From NCBI GenBank assembly GCA_038237435.1, contig JBBRYT010000009.1, positions 62,001 through 126,000 of the forward strand: a stretch of 64,000 nt of DNA, written 5' to 3'. Below, piece by piece: positions 56,532 through 64,000 of the stretch. The DNA comes from JACCTI01 sp038237435 (GTDB lineage Bacteria > Verrucomicrobiota > Verrucomicrobiia > Chthoniobacterales > UBA10450). The notes under the pieces were generated by a model that saw nothing but the letters and a program-made list of their open reading frames with translations, made no database searches and was not told the origin of the DNA. The translations under genes were made by a program, and so were the position numbers. Position 1 is the stretch's first letter. Each line of letters starts with the position of its first letter.

Positions 56532-58860
56532 GAAAACTGAATTCAATCGTTGCGCCGACCGGCAAGTCCGCGGTCGGCAAATCGACAAACCAAAGTCCGA
56601 GACCGGTCTGAGTTGAAACAATCTCGCCGGTGAGATTATCGCTCGTTCGCCATTGTGCCACTCCCGCTCCATCAAGAATGATTCGCAAGTTTCGCCGGTG
56701 TTGAATTCGATCCATGCGATGCGCTTTTGTCCAAATCTCAAACGATGAGTCGCGTCGTTTTCCCTGCACATAACGCGCATAGGCCGGCTCGATTCGATCA
56801 AAGACAACGTCTTCCGCGCGACTTCGCACTAACGCCAGGTATTCCGCGTGCGCCCAACAAAGCGGCATGGCGGAGCCGGTCGGCTCGCCGCGTTTGAATC
56901 CAAATCCATCATCTCCGAACCAGACTTGTTCCGGCATCATGCCGCCCGCATTGGAAAGTCTTTCCATCGCTTTGATGAAGGGAAGGGGATCGCGACCGGC
57001 CGCTAACTCGTAATGGCCGCGCTCGCCGGTCAGCAAAGGCCAGCATCCGCCAACACCTGCGCCATCGAAGGCCATGCCATTCGCTTTTTGTCCGTAGCCG
57101 TCGTGGTTGTAACGCTGCCAGCAAGGCCCTTGCGCGAGATCATACTTAATCACCGCATCGATGACGGCGATCGAATCGAGAATCAGCGGGTCATTAGGAT
57201 CACGCAGACCTAGCCTAACGAGTGCAAGAAAATCGCCACCGACAACATTCCGCGCCGGATGCAGGCCGCCGCCGTTCGCTATTTGCAGCATGCTTGTGTC
57301 CGGATTCGCGCTGATTCGCGGATCGTTTGGATCCGAAGGCGTGATGCGGATGTAATGGCGTGGGTTTCCCGGAACCAGTTCGCCGCAAGTCGTCGAGGTC
57401 CATTTTTCCAGGTGCGCCGAAACCCAGTCCGCATAATCGATGGCGAATTGCGCGCAGGATTCGTCGCCGCGCCCGCGCGCAAATTCCGAAACGCAGACCA
57501 GGCTGGCGATGATCGATGCTAATGTTCCCGGCGAATATCCGGCGGCTTCCTCCCATCGATCCTGGCCGGTGACCGGTCCGCGCAAAATGAGAAAACGCGC
57601 CGCGTGCGAAACGAGTGTCCATGGATCGAAAAGACCGAGCGCATCTTTTTCACGCAGGTGCCAAGCGAGAAGGATCGGCGCCGCGATTTCGTCGAGCTGC
57701 AAGCCGGTCCAGTAAGCTTGCCCGTTGATCCAACTGTTCTGTGGCAGTCGACCATCAGGAAGTTGCAGACAAGCGAGCCAGATAAGCGCGCGGCGCGCGG
57801 TCTCCGCTTGTTCGCTCGCGAGCAAACCGATCGCGCTTTGCACAATGTCGCGCGGCCAAACCAAGTGATAACCGCCGAGCTCATCGTCGCCTTTTGTTTC
57901 GCCCCACGGGATGCTCATCGACGCCACCAACGCGCCGGTGAAAGTCTTGTCCTCGTGCGCGAGTAGCACGGAACGACTCAGCCGAAACAGATGTCCATCA
58001 TCGCCCGTGTGCCGGCCTAATCCCTGCTTCGCACGCGAGCGTTGCCACTGGTTCACGAAATTGTCGCGCTGTTGCTCAAACGGCTCGTCGATCGATTGTA
58101 ATAACTTCACCGCAGAACTTTGTTCGCTGCGCCCAAAAGCGACGCCGATGGTGAACTCAAAATTGCGTGACAAATCTATCTCCGCAGTCAGCGCGACATT
58201 TCCATCGAGCGCGGCATCGAATTCCCAATCCATTTCGAAATTCTGCAGATCCTGCCAGCCATCGCTCGCGCCGACGTAACCGACTGAACGCCGCGTGAAA
58301 TCCGGCTCGGCTCCCATGACCAGATGAATATCGTCGCGCCAGGCGCGAACTAATTGACGGCCACCCACACTCGCGAGCGCAGCGTTGTTATGCCAGCCGC
58401 CGCGCTTCAAATGCGGCGCGAGCAAGGCGAAGACGCGGAGTTTTTTGCCTAACGAGTGGTCGGTTAACTCAATCCGATGATGAACAAGGAGAACCGACGA
58501 ATGCGGATCGGTCGCGATGTCCTTGATGATCCGATAACGTCCCTCCCGATCGGAATTAATGATGCGATAAAGCAGCGCGCCCTTTTCCGGATATTGCAAT
58601 TCGTGCTCGAGATCGCGCCTTTCCTCGTGAAAAAAACTTTCGCCGTCCGTGATTAGTAATTGGAAATCACGCGTGTTCGGCTGATCAACGTGTGGATAAT
58701 AAATCTCGTTGATGACGCCGTGCGAAAGCGTGAACCACATCCGGCAACTGCTGTGATAGGCGGTGCCGATGCCTTCCTTCGTGCTCTGTGTCCAGCGCGG
58801 CTCCGCGCCCGGCCAACCGAAAGCGATGCTCTGTGGTTTTTCCGCCATCGCGCCCTTCAT
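56479..58860 (-). CDS. GH15 family glucoamylase
   Basis: A 793-residue glucan-hydrolysing enzyme. N-terminal beta domain (about 1-265, glucodextranase N-like, W-F-T-L-S-H-G-V-I-N-E-I-Y-Y-P) is followed by the (alpha/alpha)6 barrel with Y-H-L-V-W-P-R-D near 334, the acid Glu in R-W-E-E-A-A-G-Y near 432 and the base Glu in M-P-E-Q-V-W near 629. No signal peptide, so it is probably cytosolic and could degrade glycogen-like or maltodextrin material. A start at M5 (58848) is possible. It contains two exact words (57213, 58447). It overlaps the PEP-CTERM gene by 53 bases. Confidence 0.9.
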   Translation of the reverse strand: MKGAMAEKPQSIAFGWPGAEPRWTQSTKEGIGTAYHSSCRMWFTLSHGVINEIYYPHVDQPNTRDFQLLITDGESFFHEERRDLEHELQYPEKGALLYRIINSDREGRYRIIKDIATDPHSSVLLVHHRIELTDHSLGKKLRVFALLAPHLKRGGWHNNAALASVGGRQLVRAWRDDIHLVMGAEPDFTRRSVGYVGASDGWQDLQNFEMDWEFDAALDGNVALTAEIDLSRNFEFTIGVAFGRSEQSSAVKLLQSIDEPFEQQRDNFVNQWQRSRAKQGLGRHTGDDGHLFRLSRSVLLAHEDKTFTGALVASMSIPWGETKGDDELGGYHLVWPRDIVQSAIGLLASEQAETARRALIWLACLQLPDGRLPQNSWINGQAYWTGLQLDEIAAPILLAWHLREKDALGLFDPWTLVSHAARFLILRGPVTGQDRWEEAAGYSPGTLASIIASLVCVSEFARGRGDESCAQFAIDYADWVSAHLEKWTSTTCGELVPGNPRHYIRITPSDPNDPRISANPDTSMLQIANGGGLHPARNVVGGDFLALVRLGLRDPNDPLILDSIAVIDAVIKYDLAQGPCWQRYNHDGYGQKANGMAFDGAGVGGCWPLLTGERGHYELAAGRDPLPFIKAMERLSNAGGMMPEQVWFGDDGFGFKRGEPTGSAMPLCWAHAEYLALVRSRAEDVVFDRIEPAYARYVQGKRRDSSFEIWTKAHRMDRIQHRRNLRIILDGAGVAQWRTSDNLTGEIVSTQTGLGLWFVDLPTADLPVGATIEFSFPNESNLAIQRAEIVGAT
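57213..57223 (+). repeat. Dispersed 11-mer, exact copy with GCAAG extension
   Basis: GCCTAACGAGTGCAAG on plus in the GH15 gene, read on the coding strand as Leu-Val-Arg. Confidence 0.85.
58447..58457 (+). repeat. Dispersed 11-mer, exact copy
   Basis: Exact copy on plus in the GH15 gene, read on the coding strand as Ser-Leu-Gly. Confidence 0.85.
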
Positions 58861-58983
58861 TAAGAGCGAAGCGCGGCGCGATAGCGAGAGGAGAAAAGAG
58901 ATTCGGCGGTGCGTTCCCCGTATCTGATTCGATTAAAGCGATTCCTGCCGACTAAAGAACTCGCGAGAGAGCGACCTGGCCAG

Positions 58984-59478
58984 TTACGGGCTTGTAAGGG
59001 TGTAAACCACCGAGATCGTGTATGTGCCGGGCGGATCGGTGCTGAGGTTCGAGTCCAGGCGGTAGTCTATGGCGCGGACTTGGTTGCTGCTGACTTTTGG
59101 GCCGGTGGCTAGCACCTGATTGCTTGTAGTAAGCACCGACCACGCCGAGGAAAACGCGGGCGCGCGCACCGCTAGTTTGGAGGCGGGTTTATTTGGGTTG
59201 GTGTCTCCGCTTGAAGGCGCGAAAGAAAATGTGCTGGTGAGTACCCTGACAGAAAGAGTCCATGTGCTTGTGCTGGATAGGATCGTGAGATTGTGCGCCG
59301 ATGTTTTTATGACCTGCGCCGCTCCAGTCGATGCATTGTAATCGGTCGTCAGAAACGGTATCGATACCGAAGTGCTGCTGGTTGTGAGCGAGAGTGCCGC
59401 AAGCAAGCTCCCGATCGTCAGCAGAAACACGAGCGCTGTTGCAGCGGACACGAGCCGGAAATGAGAAGGCCGGTTCAT
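58984..59478 (-). CDS. Secreted beta-rich subunit protein, second copy
   Basis: A 164-residue exported protein with a signal peptide (A-T-A-L-V-F-L-L-T-I-G-S-L-L-A-A-L-S). The mature part shares a pattern with the subunit at 63439-63957: F-x-P-x-x-G-D-T, K-P-A-S-x-L-x-V-R, and the C-terminal D-P-P-G-T-Y-T-x-x-V-V-Y-T-L-T-x-P. The final strand ends two residues before the stop, as in fimbrial subunits whose terminal strands pair with a chaperone. It overlaps the usher-like gene by 4 bases and is the last gene of the operon. Likely a pilus or fibre subunit by context; the sequence is not a known pilin. Confidence 0.65.
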   Translation of the reverse strand: MNRPSHFRLVSAATALVFLLTIGSLLAALSLTTSSTSVSIPFLTTDYNASTGAAQVIKTSAHNLTILSSTSTWTLSVRVLTSTFSFAPSSGDTNPNKPASKLAVRAPAFSSAWSVLTTSNQVLATGPKVSSNQVRAIDYRLDSNLSTDPPGTYTISVVYTLTSP

Positions 59479-62471
59479 TCGTTGCCCGCGATAAAGGTTT
59501 TGCGAATTCGCTTCGGGTGATCCGTCACGGTGAACTCCAGATTCTCAATGCGTGTGCGATTGACGCTCACCGTGAGGTGTAGCGGAGTGACGCTCTGCTG
59601 TGAACGCAAGCTCGCGCTGTCGATCTCGATCTGATATTTGCCCGGCTCAAGGTAAAGGGAAAAGAATCCATCCGCGCGCGTGAAACCTCGCGTTTGCCGG
59701 CCAGTCGCGTCGGTGGCGATGAGCTCGTAGCCGGCGAGATCCGGCTTATCGTCACCACCGGAGATCGCCTGAAGCACGTCCGCATCCGGATTTTTCGCCT
59801 GCGCAAAACGCACCTGGCCTTCGCAGACAGTCGGCTTGATTAATCCGATCGGCAGCGTGGTGACCTCACCCTTCGTCAGTTGCACCTCGGTGGATTTTCG
59901 CGCTTCGTTTTCACTATAGTGAACTTCTGACGGCGGCGTGATCGTGAGCGGGTGTTTCCCGTTCTCCATGGCGGGCAGAGTGAAGTTGCCATCCGCGTCG
60001 GTGAGCGCCTGGAATTTCCCGGCCGCGACTTTCACCCCCGCGAGTCCCGGTTCGCCCGGATCGAAACGCCCGTTGTTGTCCACGTCCTCAAAGACGCGGC
60101 CAGTTGCCTGGCCTTTTCGCGGCAACCATGGCACCGCGATCCGAAAATCGTGACGAAACGTCAGCATGACAGCGCCCTCAGTGGACGAGGCGCCACGCCC
60201 CGTTTCGGCGCCGCGGGTCGTCACCGCTCCTTGAATGCCGGCCCACCAGTCGCGCCCGATTCGCCGTTCAATCGACCCCGATGCGCGGCTCGCGAACCCG
60301 GCGTTTTCGTAGCTGTAGATTGTGCTCGCGGCTCTCACCGACCACTCCTCCGTTTGCCAGGTCGCGGCGGCGCTCGTGTTGAAACCGGTGCGATTTAGTG
60401 CCTGCCGATCCCCATCGAAATTTTTCGTGTATCTGCCGGTGAATTCAACCGCCAGTGATCCTGGCCCTCCGATTTTTTCCAGGAACGCTGGCGCCGGCTG
60501 GGTATAGCGGATGTCCGGCCCCGTGGTCAGGAAGCGCGATTCCGATTTCTCGGCGCCGCCGTTCTCGTGCATCTCGATTCCGCCGCGCGATGCGAGGTTC
60601 ACTTCCCACGTTCCACCGCCAAGGCCTGGTTGCGGCCGGTCAAACAGCGTCAGATTCAAGGCCGCCGCTTTCTCGTCCGCGCGATCCAGGAAGTTGCTAT
60701 TAGTGAAGTAACTGGTCTGCTGGATTTCGAAATTTCCGGACGGCAAACGCCACGCTTCGGACGGCTCGCTCGATCGCTTCCAGCGAAGTCCTGCGTTTAG
60801 CAGACGTGATTCGCTCGTTCGCAGGAAATCCGGAATGATGTCCTGTTCTTCCGCCAGCGTCTTCTCGATGTTCGGCACGACTTTGTAATTCGACTCGTTG
60901 TAATTGGCGTAGGCCTCCGCGTATGTCGGATTCGCGCTGATTCGGAAACTCACATAGGCGCGCCGATCGTCGCGTCCATTCTGCGCGCCGGGAAAACTCT
61001 TCTCGCCGGTGGCAAATTCTACGCCGGCTTTTACAGGCGATGTGTCTTTCTCGTTCGGAAGCGTCCGGTTGTAGTGCAATCCTGCCAAGCCTGCGAAGCC
61101 GTTCTGGCCCTCGCTGTTTTGCCCCGCCCCTACTGAAAGCTCCGCGCGCAGCGGGATTTCGACTGGCAACTTCCATCCGCTCTCGAAAGCGAGGCTGTCC
61201 CAGTTTTTTCCTTGCGGGCCGACATCACCGCGCTTGCTCAAGGTGTCGACGCGCCAGGACTCTATCGGCCCCGCGGCGGGCCTTCCGCTTATCGCAGCGC
61301 CGAAGACGTCTTTGCGAACTAACGTCAGCGTGTTTCGCTCAGCGAACACCTCCACTTGTACACTCTCCGGCCGCGCCAACGGGCGGACCGCGACCCGCAC
61401 GCCGTCACCTGTTTCGCGAGACGAAAGCAGACGCGCCGCCACTGCCGAAATCTCGCCGAGTTCCAAGTCCCAGTGCGGATTGTATAAGCCCAGATGAAAA
61501 AAGTTCCGCTGACTGCTCCCCGGCAATGCGGCAAGTGCGCTCGAGAGTTCGCCGCGCCGTTCTGACGGATGGGTGAACGCCTGGAGGAATTGCAGTCGCG
61601 TCTCCTCCGCAATCAGACCATCAATTGCAAGCGTCTCATTGAATACGCCACTGGAGCGACCCCTTTTCCCTGAGCCAATCGTATCGCCGCCGCCGATCTG
61701 CACACTTGCCTTCAACGTCTCGTAGAGCGCAACGCGATCGGGCGGCGTCTGTGGCGGGAAAACTTCCGTGTGGAAATAGCGGCATTCTTTCGCGGCAGCA
61801 TCCGGCATCTCGTCGGCTTGAATGTCAGTGATGGTTACAAACGCGGTGTAGGCCGCGATGGTCGCAGTCGGTTCCACTTCGATTGTGGTTTCGCCCGTTG
61901 CGCCAGGGGCTACCAGCAGCGTGTCTGGCGTCGCTTTGGTGCGGGACTTCTCCGGTGAGGTCGTCGGCTTCAGTTTGAAGTGCAACGGTGTGTTGCCGGT
62001 ATTGTCGATCTTAAGCTGATAAGATGCTTTCTCGCCCGAGCGGATGAAGTGCGAATCGACGCCATCCGTCTTTGCCTTGAAGCTGGCCGCGGACTTGATC
62101 CTGACGCGGACTTCGCGGGTCGCGCCGCCAACCTCACGCACACTGACGAGCGGTGCGGTGCCCCCGGCGGTTTCCGGCGGCACATACAACGTCTGAAGCA
62201 GCGTCTTTTCCTCGTTAGGCTGCAATTCCACTACTGTTTGCTTCGGCGAAATCGATTGCAGCGGTTTCTCCACCGCAAGCTCGAGTCTAACCGCCGCAGC
62301 CTCCGCTCCGGTGTTGCGCAGATGGACAGCGACAGCCGGGAAACTCCTCGGCCCTGCTTCAGCCTCCGGCGCGCCGATCGACCATTCGACCGTTGTCGCG
62401 TCCGCTGTCGAAGCGGACAGACATACGCTGAGGACAGCGCACGCTACAACAACTCGAGACCGGCAGCGCAT
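59475..62471 (-). CDS. Usher-like outer-membrane protein with C-terminal beta-sandwich domains
   Basis: A 998-residue exported protein. The signal peptide ends near residue 25 (C-L-S-A-S-T-A-D-A). N-terminal Ig-like domains (about 28-235) are followed by a long middle region (about 260-780) with alternating hydrophobic/polar residues suggesting a beta barrel. Two C-terminal beta-sandwich domains begin near 785 with G-Q-A-T-G-R-V-F-E-D-V-D-N-N-G-R-F-D-P-G-E-P-G, an EF-hand-like calcium loop as in SdrD/Cna-B-type domains. The overall order is reminiscent of chaperone-usher ushers, especially alternate-clade ones, but family membership is not certain. Located between chaperone and subunit genes. 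Confidence 0.55.
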   Translation of the reverse strand: MRCRSRVVVACAVLSVCLSASTADATTVEWSIGAPEAEAGPRSFPAVAVHLRNTGAEAAAVRLELAVEKPLQSISPKQTVVELQPNEEKTLLQTLYVPPETAGGTAPLVSVREVGGATREVRVRIKSAASFKAKTDGVDSHFIRSGEKASYQLKIDNTGNTPLHFKLKPTTSPEKSRTKATPDTLLVAPGATGETTIEVEPTATIAAYTAFVTITDIQADEMPDAAAKECRYFHTEVFPPQTPPDRVALYETLKASVQIGGGDTIGSGKRGRSSGVFNETLAIDGLIAEETRLQFLQAFTHPSERRGELSSALAALPGSSQRNFFHLGLYNPHWDLELGEISAVAARLLSSRETGDGVRVAVRPLARPESVQVEVFAERNTLTLVRKDVFGAAISGRPAAGPIESWRVDTLSKRGDVGPQGKNWDSLAFESGWKLPVEIPLRAELSVGAGQNSEGQNGFAGLAGLHYNRTLPNEKDTSPVKAGVEFATGEKSFPGAQNGRDDRRAYVSFRISANPTYAEAYANYNESNYKVVPNIEKTLAEEQDIIPDFLRTSESRLLNAGLRWKRSSEPSEAWRLPSGNFEIQQTSYFTNSNFLDRADEKAAALNLTLFDRPQPGLGGGTWEVNLASRGGIEMHENGGAEKSESRFLTTGPDIRYTQPAPAFLEKIGGPGSLAVEFTGRYTKNFDGDRQALNRTGFNTSAAATWQTEEWSVRAASTIYSYENAGFASRASGSIERRIGRDWWAGIQGAVTTRGAETGRGASSTEGAVMLTFRHDFRIAVPWLPRKGQATGRVFEDVDNNGRFDPGEPGLAGVKVAAGKFQALTDADGNFTLPAMENGKHPLTITPPSEVHYSENEARKSTEVQLTKGEVTTLPIGLIKPTVCEGQVRFAQAKNPDADVLQAISGGDDKPDLAGYELIATDATGRQTRGFTRADGFFSLYLEPGKYQIEIDSASLRSQQSVTPLHLTVSVNRTRIENLEFTVTDHPKRIRKTFIAGNE

Positions 62472-62481
62472 CGCCGCACGG

Positions 62482-63330
62482 CTAGTAATTGATCTCGATT
62501 TCGCCCGCCACGAGATCGGTTCCGCCGTAATCGATCACTGCGAGGGCGTTGTATTTTTTGCCGGACTGGAGCTTCGTTTTGCCCGGCTCCGGGAGTGAAA
62601 AGCTGATTATTCGGGATTTCCCCGGCAGGACTGAGAACGGCGGCAGCGGGATGGTCTCGACTGCGGTACCGGTGGAATCGCGAAACGCGATCGTCGAGCT
62701 GTCGCACTGAATGTGAACGTTCCCTTTGTTCACCGCGCGAATCAGCAATGCGCGTTTCCCATCTTCCGCCACTTCTTCGATTTTCGTGATCTCGCAGTCG
62801 GCATTCGCGTCCACCTGCGGATTGCGAATGAAAACCTTCGTGCCGATTCGGCCGATGACGCGTACTTGCAGCTCGCGACCAGGCGCGCTGGTCTGCGATT
62901 TGTTCACGTCCGTGGTCTCAGTGAACACCATCGCCCGATACTCCTTGAGCGGCATCTCGGATGCAGACTTCGGCGTCGCGATCGAGACGGTCACGATCTT
63001 CTTCTCACCTTTTTGCAGGGTGAAGCGCTGCGGATTGACACCGATCCATTTTGCAGCCGTATCAGGCGCCACATCCTTACCTGGCTCGACGGCCTCGACG
63101 GCTCCCTTTTCGTCCTGCGCCCAGTCGGAGGGAAAGACAGTAATGTCCGCCGGCTTTTCATTCGTGTTGGCGATTTCAAGTTGACGGGTCGTGCGACCGT
63201 CCGGTCCGAGATCGATCACCAGCTTGCCGAGATTTACGATGAGGCCTGCACGCGCAGGTGAAATGAGTGCGCACGCGCCGATGGCGAGCATCAGTGAAGT
63301 GCCGAGCGATTTGGAAGTGTGTTTTGTCAC
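62482..63330 (-). CDS. PapD-like periplasmic chaperone
   Basis: From the GTG at 63330 the protein is 283 residues, with signal peptide M-T-K-H-T-S-K-S-L-G-T-S-L-M-L-A-I-G-A-C-A-L-I-S-P-A-R-A. Two Ig-like domains follow: N-L-G-K-L-V-I-D-L-G, I-A-N-T-N-E-K-P-A-D-I-T-V-F-P-S-D-W, and K-E-Y-R-A-M-V-F-T-E near 145, resembling the F1-strand region of pilus chaperones. A TTG at 63375 would add 15 residues and an ATG at 63291 would remove 13. It starts 10 bases before the usher-like gene and ends before it. By analogy it stabilises the subunit and delivers it to the usher. Confidence 0.65.
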   Translation of the reverse strand: MTKHTSKSLGTSLMLAIGACALISPARAGLIVNLGKLVIDLGPDGRTTRQLEIANTNEKPADITVFPSDWAQDEKGAVEAVEPGKDVAPDTAAKWIGVNPQRFTLQKGEKKIVTVSIATPKSASEMPLKEYRAMVFTETTDVNKSQTSAPGRELQVRVIGRIGTKVFIRNPQVDANADCEITKIEEVAEDGKRALLIRAVNKGNVHIQCDSSTIAFRDSTGTAVETIPLPPFSVLPGKSRIISFSLPEPGKTKLQSGKKYNALAVIDYGGTDLVAGEIEINY

Positions 63331-63438
63331 TGCTTTGGAGAAGCCTTTGAAGGTTGTGGTGGGAGAGCAGCGCAAATGTTGCGCCTCTCGCTGCGCTGCC
63401 GGAGCGGATGCCCCGACAGCGAATGCGAAGGGTGCGGG

Positions 63439-63957
63439 TTACGGAGCGGTCAGCGTGTAAACCGTGTCGAGCGTATAAGTGCCCGGCGGGTCGAGTTGGA
63501 TGTTGCTGGCGAACCTGTAGTCCACATCGAAGGTATTGCCCGAGGCGCTCACACCACCGGCCGTCCCGGAGGAGAGTGTGAAGCCACTCGTGCTCAGCGC
63601 TTGGTAGGTGCCGCTGGCTTTACGCACTTCCAGGTCACTCGCCGGCTTTGTGCGAGTGTCTCCTGCCTGCGCAGGTGTGAAGGCGAAGTTTGCTGTGCCG
63701 CTTTTGGCCGTGATCACCCATGCGCGGTTCGAGCGAACTGCTAGCTGATGTGCTGCGGCCGCGGTGCTCGTGATCGAATCCGAACTCGTGTAATCGCCAG
63801 AGACGATCGTCACGCCGGCAGCGTTGCTGGTGGTAGTAAGCTCCAGCACGCTGGGAACGGTGGCGGTGAAGGTCACCGTTTGTTGAGTAGCGGCGAAGGC
63901 TGCAAGGCCCGGGCCAATGGCAAGTGCTACATAAAGCAGCATTGGTTTCAGTTTCAT
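63439..63957 (-). CDS. Secreted beta-rich subunit protein, first copy
   Basis: A 172-residue exported protein with a signal peptide (M-K-L-K-P-M-L-L-Y-V-A-L-A-I-G-P-G-L-A-A-F-A). It shows D-T-R-T-K-P-A-S-D-L-E-V-R and ends D-P-P-G-T-Y-T-L-D-T-V-Y-T-L-T-A-P, matching the subunit at 58984-59478. It starts the operon with the chaperone, usher-like gene and second subunit. The family resembles spore-coat-U/DUF4402-like beta sandwiches, but I cannot be sure. Upstream sequence to the right edge (63958-64000) holds no clear promoter. Confidence 0.65.
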   Translation of the reverse strand: MKLKPMLLYVALAIGPGLAAFAATQQTVTFTATVPSVLELTTTSNAAGVTIVSGDYTSSDSITSTAAAAHQLAVRSNRAWVITAKSGTANFAFTPAQAGDTRTKPASDLEVRKASGTYQALSTSGFTLSSGTAGGVSASGNTFDVDYRFASNIQLDPPGTYTLDTVYTLTAP

Positions 63958-64000
63958 GATTTCTTGTTCTTTCTGTTTGTTTGGTTTGGTTCCCTCATCT

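Overview
This 64 kb stretch looks like chromosome from a member of the Verrucomicrobiota, possibly the soil-dwelling Spartobacteria/Chthoniobacterales. That placement is an inference from gene content: a MoxR-Bat operon, split type II secretion genes, pilMNOP, a PEP-CTERM protein and a conserved gyrB-gyrA pair. It is not based on a marker-gene comparison. GC is in the mid-to-upper 50s in the lines I counted. Coding density is high, genes often overlap by 1-14 bases, and no gene-free interval exceeds 200 bases. I see no rRNA, insertion sequence, prophage or CRISPR array.

Layout. 0-9.3 kb: a partial DUF1801 gene, glyQS, a palindromic intergenic repeat, a YjbR gene, murI and an amidase (cell wall), then valS-cstA. 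9.3-12 kb: pilM-N-O-P on the minus strand. 12.1-21.8 kb: a long minus-strand MoxR/DUF58/DUF4381/BatA/BatB-C/BatD/BatE-like operon ending in a conserved protein of unknown function. 21.9-26.3 kb: der, pgsA, tRNA-Leu, a flavin reductase, a GGQ release-factor-like gene, a Gfo/Idh/MocA oxidoreductase and a small lipoprotein. 26.4-31.6 kb: gyrB-gyrA. 31.7-35.5 kb: a minor-pilin cluster. 35.6-39.2 kb: psd-pssA, a nucleotidyltransferase, DoxX and an FTR1 iron permease. 39.3-46.9 kb: type II secretion/pseudopilus genes (H-I-J-K-L-M on plus, G and F on minus). 47-58.9 kb: a Ser/Thr kinase, rluD, a glycoside hydrolase-glycosyltransferase fusion, an ECF sigma factor, hemL, tRNA-Cys, a thioredoxin-fold protein, a PEP-CTERM protein and a GH15 glucoamylase. 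58.9-64 kb: a four-gene operon with two related secreted subunits, a PapD-like chaperone and a large usher-like outer-membrane protein.

The most striking feature is a dispersed word, GCCTAACGAGT (reverse ACTCGTTAGGC). By eye I count 18 exact copies, about 11 near-exact ones of the forms GCCTAACAAGT and GCCTAACGAAT, and about 41 copies of the heptamer GCCTAAC/GTTAGGC in all, where chance predicts about 0.03 of the 11-mer and about 8 of the heptamer. It lies on both strands, mostly inside genes and in all reading frames that avoid a stop. It also sits at gene ends, where its TAA becomes the stop codon, and in inverted pairs. Density (about one per 1.5 kb) and behaviour resemble the DNA uptake sequences of Neisseria and Pasteurellaceae, and the same window encodes pilMNOP. 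I propose an uptake-sequence-like system. Other points of interest are the usher-like operon, a GyrA whose quinolone-binding residues 83 and 87 are Ala and Pro, and pseudopilins with Ala rather than Gly before the processing site.
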